DNA of 64,000 bases from Bradyrhizobium guangdongense (GCF_004114975.1 NZ_CP030051.1:1550001-1614000), one strand, 5' to 3'; shown: positions 45,515 through 54,544, numbered from the stretch's first letter. The notes: generated by a model from the sequence alone, not told the origin. Numbers and translations are program-made.

Positions 45515-46684
45515 ATGACTGACGAATTGCCTGGAACGGATACCGCGGTCGCTGCGGCAGGAGATGTGTCTCCGTCCATCGGCCAGCCGCTGCTGCGCAT
45601 CGAGGGCGTGGTGAAGACGTTCGGAACGTTCCGTGCCGTCGACGGCGTATCGCTCGACATCAAGGCCGGCGAATTCTTTGCGCTGCTCGGGCCGAGCGGC
45701 TGCGGCAAGACCACGCTGCTGCGCATGCTCGCGGGGTTTGAGGCCCCGGACGAAGGGCGCATCCTGCTCGGCGGCAAGGACATTGCGCAGGCGCTGCCGC
45801 ACGAGCGCCCCATCAACATGATGTTCCAGAACTACGCGTTGTTTCCGCATCTGTCGGTGCGCGACAACATCGCCTTCGGCCTCAAGCGCGCCGGCATGTC
45901 GCGCGCCGACATCGCCCCCCGTGTCGCGGAGATGGTCGCGCTGGTGAAGCTCGAGGGGCTGGAGAAGCGCAAGCCCGACCAGCTCTCCGGCGGCCAGCGG
46001 CAGCGCGTCGCGCTGGCCCGCGCGCTGGCCCGCCGGCCGCAATTGCTGCTGCTCGACGAGCCGCTCGCAGCGCTCGACAAGAAACTGCGCGAGAACACGC
46101 AGGGCGAGTTGATGGAGCTCCAGCGGCGACTCGGCATGACCTTCATCATCGTCACCCACGACCAGGAGGAGGCGATGACGATGGCCAGCCGGATCGGCGT
46201 GATGAAGTCAGGCAAGCTTGTGCAGGTCGCGTCTCCGCGTGAGCTCTACGAGGCACCCCGCTCGCGCTGGGTCGCGGAGTTCGTCGGTGACATCAATCTG
46301 TTCGACGCCGAGTCCAAATTGCGCGATGGCCATCGCTTGGTCGTCGGCACGCGTGATGCGGGGACGCTGGTGGTGGCCGAGCCGCGCCAGCCGCTCGGTG
46401 ACGTCAAGTTCTCGGTCGCGATCCGCCCCGAAAAGGTCAAGCTGTCGCGTCGTGGACCGGTGAGCGAGGTGGGTCGTGGAACCGCGATCAACGTGCTGGA
46501 CGGCGTGATCGCCGACATCTGCTATCTCGGCGGCACCACCACCTACAAGGTCAAGCTCGATGCCGGTGGGATGGTGCAGGCGTCCGTCGCCAACAGCGCC
46601 CGCCTCGATGTGGATGCCTACAGCCTGAACCAGCATGTCGTCGCCTGGTTCACGCCCGACGACTGCGTGGTGCTGCCGTCATGA
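45515..46684 (+). CDS. potA: ABC transporter ATP-binding protein, spermidine/putrescine type
   Basis: This 389-residue ATPase subunit has Walker A GPSGCGKTT, Q-loop FQNYALFPHL, signature LSGGQRQRVALARAL, Walker B LLLLDEPLAALD and H-loop VTHDQEEAM. The C-terminal TOBE-like regulatory domain (residues about 270-389) is typical of PotA. The start at ATG 45515 is preferred over an upstream TTG. The gene overlaps potB by four bases (ATGA) and is followed by potC, so one operon supplies an importer for a polyamine-like compound. No substrate-binding protein gene is nearby. Confidence 0.92.
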   Translation: MTDELPGTDTAVAAAGDVSPSIGQPLLRIEGVVKTFGTFRAVDGVSLDIKAGEFFALLGPSGCGKTTLLRMLAGFEAPDEGRILLGGKDIAQALPHERPINMMFQNYALFPHLSVRDNIAFGLKRAGMSRADIAPRVAEMVALVKLEGLEKRKPDQLSGGQRQRVALARALARRPQLLLLDEPLAALDKKLRENTQGELMELQRRLGMTFIIVTHDQEEAMTMASRIGVMKSGKLVQVASPRELYEAPRSRWVAEFVGDINLFDAESKLRDGHRLVVGTRDAGTLVVAEPRQPLGDVKFSVAIRPEKVKLSRRGPVSEVGRGTAINVLDGVIADICYLGGTTTYKVKLDAGGMVQASVANSARLDVDAYSLNQHVVAWFTPDDCVVLPS

Positions 46685-47592
46685 GCGCGCGCCGGATTTT
46701 CGCGCGGCCGGCGCGCTTTGCCGCGATCGCGCCATATGTCTGGATGGTGCTGTTCTTCCTGGTGCCGTTCGGCTTCGTGCTGAAGATCAGCCTGTCGCAG
46801 ACGGTGATCGCGCAGCCGCCTTACGAGCCGCTGTTCGATCTGACGGCAGGGTGGACCGCAATCCAGGCGGCTTTTGCCGCGCTCTCGATCGACAATTTTC
46901 GGCTGCTCGCCTCCGACGACCTCTATGTGTTCGCCTACCTCCGTAGTCTGACCGTTGCCCTCACGGCGACCGGCTTGTTGCTTCTGATCGGCTATCCCAT
47001 CGCTTATGGCATGGCGCGATTGCCGAAGCGCTGGCAGGCGGTGGCGATGGTGCTGGTGATCGTGCCGTTCTGGACTTCGTTCCTGATCCGCATCTATGCC
47101 TGGATCAACATCCTCCAGCATGACGGCCTGCTCAACCAGATCCTGCTGGCGCTGCGCTTGGTCAGCCAGCCCGTGGTGTGGCTGTCCACCGACACGGCGA
47201 TGTATATCGGCATCGTCTATTCCTATCTGCCGTTCATGATCCTGCCGCTCTACGCCACGCTCGCCAGGATGGAGCCGGCGCTGGAAGAGGCCGCCAGCGA
47301 TCTCGGCGCGCCGCCTTGGCAGGTGTTCTGGCTGGTGACCTTCCCGCTGTCGCTGCCCGGCGTCGGCGCCGGTGTGCTGCTCTGCTTCATCCCGATCGTC
47401 GGCGAGTTCGTGATTCCGGATCTCCTCGCCGGCTCCAATTCGCTGATGATCGGCCAGACGCTGTGGCTTGAATTCTTCACCAACAAGGACTGGCCGGTGG
47501 CCTCAGCCGCGGCGATCCTGCTGCTCGTGGTGCTGCTGTTGCCGCTTCTCTTCTACGAGCGGCTGCAGCGCCGGCAGCTGGAGGAGCGCTGA
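46681..47592 (+). CDS. potB: ABC transporter permease, PotB-like
   Basis: This 303-residue inner-membrane permease has about six helices. The EAA motif that docks the ATPase reads LEEAASDLGAPPWQVFWLVTFPLSLPG. The first periplasmic region (ISLSQTVIAQPPYEPLFDLT) and the FWTSFLIRIYAWINILQHDGLLNQIL stretch are typical of PotB/PotH-type subunits. It overlaps potA and is one base from the potC start. Confidence 0.93.
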   Translation: MSARRIFARPARFAAIAPYVWMVLFFLVPFGFVLKISLSQTVIAQPPYEPLFDLTAGWTAIQAAFAALSIDNFRLLASDDLYVFAYLRSLTVALTATGLLLLIGYPIAYGMARLPKRWQAVAMVLVIVPFWTSFLIRIYAWINILQHDGLLNQILLALRLVSQPVVWLSTDTAMYIGIVYSYLPFMILPLYATLARMEPALEEAASDLGAPPWQVFWLVTFPLSLPGVGAGVLLCFIPIVGEFVIPDLLAGSNSLMIGQTLWLEFFTNKDWPVASAAAILLLVVLLLPLLFYERLQRRQLEER

Positions 47593-47593
47593 G

Positions 47594-48406
47594 ATGCGCA
47601 AGGTCTCCCGCCTGTCTCGCTTCAACATCGCTTCGCTCGCGCTGGGCCTCGCCTTCCTGTATCTGCCGATCCTCATTCTCGTGATCTATTCCTTCAACGC
47701 CTCGCGGCTGGTGACGGTGTGGGGCGGCTGGTCCCTGCGCTGGTATCACGAGTTCTTCGCCGACCGGGCCATGATCGAGGCGTCCTGGATGAGCCTGCGG
47801 GTCGCGGTCTCATCCGCCACGATAGCCACGCTGCTCGGCACGCTGGCCGCCGTGGCGCTGGCGCGCGGCGAGCGCTTTCGCGGCCGCACGCTGTTCTCCG
47901 GCATGCTCTATGCGCCGCTGGTGATGCCGGAGGTGATCACGGGACTGTCGCTGCTCTTGCTGTTCGTGGCGCTGAACGCCGAGCGCGGCTTCTGGACCGT
48001 GACGATCGCCCACACCACGCTGACGATGTGTTTCGTCGCCGTGGTCGTGCAGTCGCGTCTCGGCTCGCTCGACCGCTCGCTGGAGGAGGCGGCGATGGAT
48101 CTCGGCTGTGCTCCGGTTCGCGCCTTCCTGTTGGTGACGTTACCGCTGATCGCGCCCGCGATCGTCGCCGGCTGGATGCTGGCTTTCACGCTCTCCCTCG
48201 ACGATCTCGTGATCGCGAGCTTTACGACCGGCCCCGGCTCGGCAACCCTGCCGATCCGGATCTATTCCGAGGTGCGGCTGGGCGTGAAGCCCGAGATCAA
48301 TGCGATCTGCACGCTGGTGATCGCGCTGATCGCGGTGGTCATCGTCATCGCCTCGCTTGCTTCAAAACTGTCGAGCTCGCAGGGCGAGAGTGCAGCGCCT
48401 CTGTAG
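47594..48406 (+). CDS. potC: ABC transporter permease, PotC-like
   Basis: This 270-residue second permease has the N-terminus MRKVSRLSRFNIASLALGLAFLYLPILILVIYSFN and the SFNASRLVTVWGGWSLRWY motif characteristic of PotC/PotI. The EAA loop is LEEAAMDLGCAPVRAFLLVTLPLIAPAI. ATG at 47594 lies one base after the potB stop. It completes a heterodimeric translocation pore with PotB. Confidence 0.93.
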   Translation: MRKVSRLSRFNIASLALGLAFLYLPILILVIYSFNASRLVTVWGGWSLRWYHEFFADRAMIEASWMSLRVAVSSATIATLLGTLAAVALARGERFRGRTLFSGMLYAPLVMPEVITGLSLLLLFVALNAERGFWTVTIAHTTLTMCFVAVVVQSRLGSLDRSLEEAAMDLGCAPVRAFLLVTLPLIAPAIVAGWMLAFTLSLDDLVIASFTTGPGSATLPIRIYSEVRLGVKPEINAICTLVIALIAVVIVIASLASKLSSSQGESAAPL

Positions 48407-48419
48407 AGGAGAACAGGCC

Positions 48420-48920
48420 ATGATGTTCGTATATCAGATAGTGATCCATACGCCGCCATGGGTCTGGATCCTGCTCGCTTATCTGGTTTGGCAGGGCATC
48501 AAGTCGATGCAGCCGCGCAAGGCGCCGATCTGGCGCGCGCTGATCGTCCCGGTCGTGTTCATCGTCTGGGGCGTCTCGCGGATTGGCTTTGGGCACCAGG
48601 ATAACCAGTGGCCGCTCGTCGCATGGATCGTGGCGGCGCTGGCGCTGCTGCCTTTGGGCGTGTTGACGCCGCGCCCGTTCGATGTCGATCGCAAGACCGG
48701 GGAAATCATCCGGCCGGGCAGCGCGTTCGGGCTGATCCGCAATCTCGTCGTGTTTTTTCTACAATATACGGTGAGCGTGATCTCGGCGATCGACGCCGGC
48801 GACCGCGCCGTGGCCATCATTGTCGGCCGCGCCATCTCGGGCGCGACCGCCGGCTATTTCTTTGGCTCGATGATCGCGCTGCTGATTGCATATCGCAGGA
48901 AGCGCGCGGCCGATGTCTAG
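48420..48920 (+). CDS. small polytopic membrane protein (DUF6622-like)
   Basis: This 166-residue membrane protein has four or five helices: VIHTPPWVWILLAYLVWQG, ALIVPVVFIVWGVSR, VAWIVAALALLPLGV and the C-terminal pair. The start FVYQIVIHTPPWVWILL resembles proteins I recall as DUF6622. It starts 14 bases after potC, so it may be cotranscribed but is not an obvious transporter part. Its stop codon overlaps the stop of the convergent permease gene in the sequence CTAG. The function is unknown. Confidence 0.8.
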   Translation: MMFVYQIVIHTPPWVWILLAYLVWQGIKSMQPRKAPIWRALIVPVVFIVWGVSRIGFGHQDNQWPLVAWIVAALALLPLGVLTPRPFDVDRKTGEIIRPGSAFGLIRNLVVFFLQYTVSVISAIDAGDRAVAIIVGRAISGATAGYFFGSMIALLIAYRRKRAADV

Positions 48921-49783
48921 GACTTCACCGCACCGGCCGTCAGCCCGCCCACCATGTAGCGGCGGAAGGCGTAGTAGACCGCGGCCGGCGGCAGCGCGTA
49001 GATGAAGCCGGTGGTCATCAACAGCTCCCACGGCGAATCGTCGGCGGCGAGGAAGTTGCCGAGCGCGACGGGAAGCGTGATGTCCTGGTCGTTCGAGAGC
49101 AGCAGGAACGCGTAGAGATATTCGTTCCAGGCGAGCAGCACCGCATAAGTGCCGATCGCGACCAGCGACGGCATCATCAGCGGCAGATAGACCAGGCGGA
49201 AGATCTGCAGCGTCGTGGCGCCGTCCATCACCGCGGCTTCGTCGAGCTCGACCGGCAGCTTGTCCGAGGCCTGCTTCAGCACCCAGATCGCGTAAGGCGA
49301 GGCGATCGTCACCATGGCGAGGATCAGCGACCAGCGATTGTTGAGCAGGCCGTAATTACCCATGGTGCGGTACATCGGCACGGCGAGGAACGCGGCGGGG
49401 ATGAAATAAGTGAACAGCGCGAGGTTCAACACCATGCGTCCGCCCGGCACCTTCAGCCGCGAGATCGAGAACGCCGCGGCAGTTGCGACGACCAGTGTCA
49501 GCGCGCCGACGGCGGCTGCAATCACCACCGAATTCCAGAACTGGACGTAGAAGTCGCGCAGGAAATAGTGCTGCTGCTTGAACACGATCTCGAAGTTGTG
49601 CAGCGTCGGGTGGTCCGGCCACAGCTTGCCCGAGAAAGCGTCTTCCTTCGGGGAGATGGCGAACAGGAACATGTGGTAGATCGGAATCATCGTCCACAGG
49701 AAGACGGGAATGCCGATCAGCAGCAGCCGCGCTTCGGTGGCGACGTCACGCCAGGAAAATTCGCTTACGCCGGGGAGCTTCAT
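48917..49783 (-). CDS. carbohydrate ABC transporter permease, MalG type
   Basis: This 288-residue permease of the CUT1 group has about six helices and EAA motif ELDEAAVMDGATTLQIFRLVYLPLMMPSLVAI. The periplasmic P loop includes PKEDAFSGKLWPDHPTLHNF, usual for sugar MalG-type subunits. The ATG at 49783 is chosen because the much longer frame is non-coding further upstream. It overlaps the preceding MalF-type gene by four bases and its stop shares CTAG with the opposite gene. Confidence 0.92.
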   Translation of the reverse strand: MKLPGVSEFSWRDVATEARLLLIGIPVFLWTMIPIYHMFLFAISPKEDAFSGKLWPDHPTLHNFEIVFKQQHYFLRDFYVQFWNSVVIAAAVGALTLVVATAAAFSISRLKVPGGRMVLNLALFTYFIPAAFLAVPMYRTMGNYGLLNNRWSLILAMVTIASPYAIWVLKQASDKLPVELDEAAVMDGATTLQIFRLVYLPLMMPSLVAIGTYAVLLAWNEYLYAFLLLSNDQDITLPVALGNFLAADDSPWELLMTTGFIYALPPAAVYYAFRRYMVGGLTAGAVKS

Positions 49784-50649
49784 CGCGACAACCGTTTCAT
49801 CATGAAGTACACGAGCGGCAGGACGAACGGCATCGCGCAGACGATGGAAGCCATCGCCAGCGAGAGCTGGTCGAGCCGGAGATAGCGGATGCCGAGTGTC
49901 GACAGCACATGCGTGAGGTCGGCCGGCCCACCGCCGGTGAGAAGGTAGACGCTGTTGAAGTCGCCCAGCGTCCAGATCATCGAGAGCAGCGTGCAGGTCA
50001 CGTAGAGCGTCTGCATCGACGGCCAGGTGATGAAGCGGAATTTCTGCCACCAGCTGGCGCCGTCGACCTCGGCGGCCTCGAACAGATCGTGCGAGATCGC
50101 AAGGCGGCCGGTGATCAGGATCAGCGTCCAGAACGGCAGCGACTTCCAGATGTGCACGGCGATCGCCATGGTCAGCGCCACGGTCGGGTCGTTCAGCCAG
50201 TTCGGGCCGTCGTCACCGGTGAAGGCGAAGATGTAGTGATTGATTATGCCCCATTCGGGATTGAGCATGAACCGCACCGACAGGATGGTCGGGATCGACG
50301 GCACCGCCCAGGGCAGGATGAAGATCACCGAGAGCCATTTGATCCAGGTGCGCTGCTGGGCGAAGAAGCCGGACAGGAACAGCGCGATCAGCATCTTGAT
50401 GTTGATGCCGATGACCAGGAAGATCAGCGTGTTGACCGCGGCGCGCGCGAAGATCGGGTCGTTGTAGAGCGCGACATAGTTCGATGGGGCTCGCGCCAGC
50501 CAAAGCCCGTAGCAGACGGGGTAGACGACGAAGGCGAGGAAGACGAGGAAATAGGGCGTGAGCAGCACGATGCCCCAGACCTGCGCCGGGCTCAGCCGCG
50601 ACGACAAGGGTGGGGCGATCGCCTGATCGCCAGAGAGCGTGATCGCCAT
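49780..50649 (-). CDS. carbohydrate ABC transporter permease, MalF type
   Basis: This 289-residue permease of the CUT1 group starts with a hydrophobic helix LSPAQVWGIVLLTPYFLVFLAFVVYPVCYGLWLA and carries EAA motif DLFEAAEVDGASWWQKFRFITWPSMQTLYV. It uses ATG at 50649; a TTG six codons earlier is also in frame. The order on the minus strand is binding protein, MalF type, MalG type, with a 94-base gap containing two hairpins after the binding-protein gene. Confidence 0.92.
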   Translation of the reverse strand: MAITLSGDQAIAPPLSSRLSPAQVWGIVLLTPYFLVFLAFVVYPVCYGLWLARAPSNYVALYNDPIFARAAVNTLIFLVIGINIKMLIALFLSGFFAQQRTWIKWLSVIFILPWAVPSIPTILSVRFMLNPEWGIINHYIFAFTGDDGPNWLNDPTVALTMAIAVHIWKSLPFWTLILITGRLAISHDLFEAAEVDGASWWQKFRFITWPSMQTLYVTCTLLSMIWTLGDFNSVYLLTGGGPADLTHVLSTLGIRYLRLDQLSLAMASIVCAMPFVLPLVYFMMKRLSR

Positions 50650-50674
50650 TCTTTTCGGACTCTTCAAAGAGAAG

Positions 50675-50695
50675 CCGGCCGCGAAACGCGGCCGG
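50675..50695 (-). other. hairpin in the binding-protein / permease gap
   Basis: CCGGCCGCG-aaa-CGCGGCCGG is a perfect 9-bp stem. On the minus strand it is followed by CTTCTCTTTG, so it resembles a weak terminator. It lies between the binding-protein stop and the MalF-type start. Confidence 0.6.
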
Positions 50696-50708
50696 TGTTG
50701 TTCTTACA

Positions 50709-50733
50709 CCTCTCCCCGCGAGGCGGGGAGAGG
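50709..50733 (-). repeat. palindromic REP-like hairpin after the binding-protein gene
   Basis: CCTCTCCCCGC-gag-GCGGGGAGAGG is a perfect 11-bp stem with a triloop, 10 bases after the stop. Such 3' hairpins typically protect the upstream message and keep the binding protein more abundant than the permeases. Confidence 0.65.
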
Positions 50734-50743
50734 GAGGATGGAC

Positions 50744-52129
50744 TTAACCCGCGACCTGCTTGATGCGGGCGATCAGTTCGTCGACCGCTTTGTCGACCGG
50801 AACCTTCTCGCTGACCACCCGGTTCATCGCCTTGGCCCACACGTTCTCGTTGTTGAGGATCGTGAACTTCCAGTTCTTGGTGAAGTCGAACGGCGCGGTT
50901 CCGCCCTTGAACTGCGCGTACACGGCCTTGCGGTGCTTGTCAGCCTGCCAGAACGGGCTTTCCTGGCTTTCCTTGGTCACCGGGAACCAGCGGCCGAGCG
51001 CGCCCTCGATATAGGGGCGAACATTATCCTCCTGGAGCAGGAAGCTGATGAACTGCTTGGCCTCGGCCTTGTTCTTGGCCGCGGTGAAGATCAAGCCGGT
51101 CTTCACGTCGGAGCGGTACTTGATCGTCGAGCCATCCGGCGCCTTGGGGAAGGACGCCGTGATGATGTCCTGCTCATAGGCCTTCTTGCCAGCGTCGCGC
51201 TGCTCCTGGGTGAGCGCCTGGTTCTGCGAGTCCTCGTACCACTTCGCCGCGATCGAGATCGTGAAGTTGTGGGTCATCACGATGGTCTTGTTGTGGAAGG
51301 CGACGTTGTTGTCCGGATCCTTCCAGGTCGTGGAGGACGGCGGCGTGCAGCCCTTGATGTAAGTGTCGGTGTAGTCCTTCATCGCCTTGATCAGGCCGTC
51401 GCGGACCTTGGGATCGTCGACCAGGAGCTTACCGTCGTCGTCAACCAGCTTGACGTGATAGGCATCCATGAAGGTGTAGAACGACTGGAAGGCATCGGTG
51501 GATTCCACGCCCATCGGCTGGCCGACGGCATAGATGCGCTGACCGGTGGCCTTGCGGATCGCCGGCTGCACCTTGTCGCACCAGAACGACCAGTAGCCGG
51601 TCCAGTCGTTCGGAATGTCGCTCTGCTTGAAGCCGGCCTTCTCCAGCATGTCGTTCCAGATCTGGACGTGCATGCTCTGCTGCTTCAGCGGGAAGCCGTA
51701 ATAGGCCTTCTTCTTGGCGACGTCGTTGTAGAGGATCGAGGCGTCAAGCGTGTTCTGCACGAACCGATCCTTGATCGGCTCCATGACGTCGGTGAGATCC
51801 TCGAGCTTGCCTTCATAGGCCCACTTGCCCTGTGCCTGCACGTCATAGGAATCGGAGTAGGCGACATCCGGCACGGTGCCGGCGTCGAGGGCGGCGACCG
51901 TCTTCGGAATCATGTCCTGGATCGCATACTGCGACAATTCGACCTTGATGCCGGTCTTGGCCTCGAATTTCTTGATCGTCTCGATCAGTGCGTCGTCTTC
52001 GGAGCGGTAGAAGCCCTTGCTCCACCAGACCGTAATCGTTTTCTGCTGCGCAAAGGCGGGTGCGGCGGCTGCAAACAGCCCGACCGCAGCGACCGCCAAT
52101 GATACTGCGCCAATAACCTTGGATCTCAC
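50744..52129 (-). CDS. extracellular solute-binding protein, family 1 (CUT1 sugar importer)
   Basis: This 461-residue periplasmic receptor has a signal peptide (VIGAVSLAVAAVGLFAAAAPAFAQQ) and then the family 1 body starting KTITVWWSKGFYRSEDDALIETIKKFEAKTGIKVELSQ. The ligand is a sugar or polyol; glycerol-type compounds cannot be excluded. The start is GTG at 52129, supported by AGGGAG six bases upstream; the first codon of the longer frame is TTG at 52144. Two permease genes follow, but no ATPase gene belonging to the set is present. Confidence 0.93.
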   Translation of the reverse strand: MRSKVIGAVSLAVAAVGLFAAAAPAFAQQKTITVWWSKGFYRSEDDALIETIKKFEAKTGIKVELSQYAIQDMIPKTVAALDAGTVPDVAYSDSYDVQAQGKWAYEGKLEDLTDVMEPIKDRFVQNTLDASILYNDVAKKKAYYGFPLKQQSMHVQIWNDMLEKAGFKQSDIPNDWTGYWSFWCDKVQPAIRKATGQRIYAVGQPMGVESTDAFQSFYTFMDAYHVKLVDDDGKLLVDDPKVRDGLIKAMKDYTDTYIKGCTPPSSTTWKDPDNNVAFHNKTIVMTHNFTISIAAKWYEDSQNQALTQEQRDAGKKAYEQDIITASFPKAPDGSTIKYRSDVKTGLIFTAAKNKAEAKQFISFLLQEDNVRPYIEGALGRWFPVTKESQESPFWQADKHRKAVYAQFKGGTAPFDFTKNWKFTILNNENVWAKAMNRVVSEKVPVDKAVDELIARIKQVAG

Positions 52130-52358
52130 GTTTTTCTCCCTCAAACGGCCGGTGTTTTAACCGGTCGGATAAAACACTAGCGCATGGCGGAAGTCCGATC
52201 TAGCGCCATCTTGTCAGACCAATGTCGCGGGGACAGAGCCTCAGGGAGATGCTTAACGCGCGCATCGATCCAATCGCCGCATCAATTCGCGGCAATCAAT
52301 TCGCCTTGTGCGTCGCGGCTCAGCCCGACCAAGCGCAGCGCCACGCGCCTACGAGCCT

Positions 52359-53297
52359 CTATTTCGAACGGCTTGACCGCGGCTTGCCTTGCCCGCGGGC
52401 TTGCGGAGGAGAACGCCATGCCTCGAGCAGCATCTTGAGGAATTGGCTGGCATGCGGAGAGAGTGTCGCCCCGCGCCTGCGCACGATGCCGATCGTCCGC
52501 GACACTTCCGGCTCGGTCAAGCGAATGGTGTGAATGATCGGATGGCCGGCGGCGGGTGTCGCCAGCCGTGGCAGCACGGCGATGCCGAGGCCCGCTTCGA
52601 CGAGGCCGAGCGAGCCGGAGAGGTGAGCGACTTCGTAGGACCAGTTCAGCTGCAGGCCGTGTCGCGCCAGCGCATTGTCGATCAAGGCGCGATTGCCGCT
52701 GTTGCGGCCGACGGTGATGACCCGGTGCGGCACGATATCCGGCCAGCTGACCTGTTTGCGCGATGCCAGCGGATGGTCATGGCGGCAGGCCAGCACGAAA
52801 GGATCCTCGACCAGCTTCTCGAATTCGATCTCGGCATGCGAGGCCCCGATGAAATTGATGCCGAAGTCGACCTCTCCGCGCGCGACCGCTTCCAATCCCT
52901 CGTTGGCACCGATGTCCAGGATGCGGACGCGAATGCGCGGATAGGCTTCGGCAAACCGGCCGATCGCGCGCGGCAGGAAGTAGAACACCGTTGTCGGCAC
53001 CGCCGCCACCGAGACCAGGCCCGAGCTTCGCGCGCCGATATCCTGGATGGCGAGCACGGAAGTCTCGAACTCGTCGATCAGGCGCCGCACCTTTGGCAGG
53101 AAGTCGCGGCCGGTCATGGTGAGATTGACGTGGCGCGTCGACCGCTCCAGCAACGGAGCGCCGAGGCTTTCCTCCAGCTTCTGAATGCGGCGGCTCAGCG
53201 CTGGTTGAGACAGGTTGAGCGCCTTGGCGGTCCGGACAAAGCTTCCCGTTTCCGCGACGGTGATGAACGCCTTGAGGTCGAGCAGTTCTGCGTTCAT
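52359..53297 (-). CDS. LysR family transcriptional regulator
   Basis: This 312-residue regulator has an N-terminal winged helix (MNAELLDLKAFITVAETGSFVRTAKALNLSQPALSRRIQKLEESLGAPLLERSTRHVNLT), then the effector domain with VAAVPTTVFYFLPRAIGRFAEAYPRIRVRI. The C-terminus is Arg/Lys-rich. It is divergent from the tautomerase-like gene 119 bases away and likely controls it and dctA. The effector might be a C4- to C6-dicarboxylate by analogy with gene context. Confidence 0.93.
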   Translation of the reverse strand: MNAELLDLKAFITVAETGSFVRTAKALNLSQPALSRRIQKLEESLGAPLLERSTRHVNLTMTGRDFLPKVRRLIDEFETSVLAIQDIGARSSGLVSVAAVPTTVFYFLPRAIGRFAEAYPRIRVRILDIGANEGLEAVARGEVDFGINFIGASHAEIEFEKLVEDPFVLACRHDHPLASRKQVSWPDIVPHRVITVGRNSGNRALIDNALARHGLQLNWSYEVAHLSGSLGLVEAGLGIAVLPRLATPAAGHPIIHTIRLTEPEVSRTIGIVRRRGATLSPHASQFLKMLLEAWRSPPQARGQGKPRSSRSK

Positions 53298-53307
53298 GGC
53301 GAGCTCC

Positions 53308-53332
53308 TATTATACCGATATACGAAATAATA
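53308..53332. promoter_or_regulatory. candidate LysR operator in the divergent promoter
   Basis: TATTAT (53308-53313) and ATAATA (53327-53332) are perfect inverted arms around a 13-base spacer. The block is AT-rich in a GC-rich region, 11 bases upstream of the LysR start. LysR proteins commonly bind partly symmetric AT-rich sites between divergent genes. Confidence 0.5.
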
Positions 53333-53415
53333 CCTCAGATATTTGCATTTCACAAAAGAGTTCGGAGGGAGGATGTTCTGGGTCAGGCGAAGAGTTCGCC
53401 GAACGGAACAGCACC

Positions 53416-54489
53416 ATGAACGATCAGATTGCCATTCCCTGTGTGGTCATGCGCGGTGGGACCTCGCGCGGGCCGTTTTTCCTGGCCCGCGACCTTCCGG
53501 TCGATCCGCAGCAGCGCGATGCGTTGCTGTTGTCGGTGATGGGAGGCGGGCACGATCTCGGCATCGACGGGATCGGCGGCGGCAATGCCGTCATCAACAA
53601 GGTGGCGATCGTCGGACCGGCATCGGTTCCAGGCGCCGATGTCGACTACCTGTTTGCCCAGGTCCGTGTCCGCGAAGGGGTCGTGGATACGTCGCCGAAC
53701 TGCGGAAACATGCTGGCGGCGGTGGGGCCGTTCGCAATCGAAGCCGGCCTGATCGCCGCGACAGCAGATATCACCCATGTGCGCATCCACAACGTCAACA
53801 CCGGCAAGCTGATCGATGCGGCGGTCGCCACCCCCGGCGGGCGCGTGACTTACGAGGGCGAGGCGCGGATCGACGGCGTTCCGGGAACGGCCGCGCCCAT
53901 CGAACTGTCGTTTCCGAACGCGGCCGGCGCACGCACCGGTCGCCTGCTGCCGACGGGACGGCCGGTCGACCGCATCGATGGGATCGACGTGAGCTGCATC
54001 GACGCGGCAATGCCTGTGATGCTGGTCCGCGCGGCGGACCTGGGCTGCACCGGCCGTGAGGCGCCTTCGGACTTCGCCGACAGCAGCTTTCGCGCGCGTC
54101 TCGAAACGCTGCGCATCGAGGCCGGGCGCCTGATGGGTCTTCCTGACGCCGCCAACATGGTGATCCCGAAGCCGGTTCTGATTGCACCGGCAAGCGGGGC
54201 GACGTTGAACGTCAGGTACTTCATGCCGCATGACTGCCATAGCGCGCTGGCGGTGACCGGCGCCGTCGCGATTGCGACGGCGTGCCTCACGCCCGGAACG
54301 ATCGCCGCGGAGATGGTCGGACCGCTGACGGCGCCGGTGCCGATCACGCTCGCCCATCCCTCCGGCCAGCTCCTGGTCCGGCTGGAGCCCGGGCCGGTCG
54401 CCCGGGTGCAGCGGACGGCCCGCCGGATCTTCGAGGGCCAGATCTTCGCTCGCCGGTCGCACGTGCCTCATGCGGTCCTGGCGGCCTGA
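53416..54489 (+). CDS. PrpF-like / 4-oxalomesaconate tautomerase (GalD-like)
   Basis: This 357-residue isomerase of the PrpF family fits PrpF or GalD, the tautomerase of gallate degradation. IPCVVMRGGTSRGPFF is the N-terminal motif, GGNAVINKVAIVG and SPNCGNMLAAVGPFAIE mark the first active-site lobe, and GLPDAANMVIPKPVLIAP the second. The ATG at 53416 is the first start with family-like sequence. It stands between the divergent LysR gene and dctA (55 bases downstream). PrpF acting on methylcitrate intermediates is the main alternative; no acnD or prpC is nearby. Confidence 0.87.
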   Translation: MNDQIAIPCVVMRGGTSRGPFFLARDLPVDPQQRDALLLSVMGGGHDLGIDGIGGGNAVINKVAIVGPASVPGADVDYLFAQVRVREGVVDTSPNCGNMLAAVGPFAIEAGLIAATADITHVRIHNVNTGKLIDAAVATPGGRVTYEGEARIDGVPGTAAPIELSFPNAAGARTGRLLPTGRPVDRIDGIDVSCIDAAMPVMLVRAADLGCTGREAPSDFADSSFRARLETLRIEAGRLMGLPDAANMVIPKPVLIAPASGATLNVRYFMPHDCHSALAVTGAVAIATACLTPGTIAAEMVGPLTAPVPITLAHPSGQLLVRLEPGPVARVQRTARRIFEGQIFARRSHVPHAVLAA

Positions 54490-54544
54490 GGGCCACCGCT
54501 TTTGCAGCCATCAAGAAAAAATCAGAGCCATGGGAGAAGCGATC

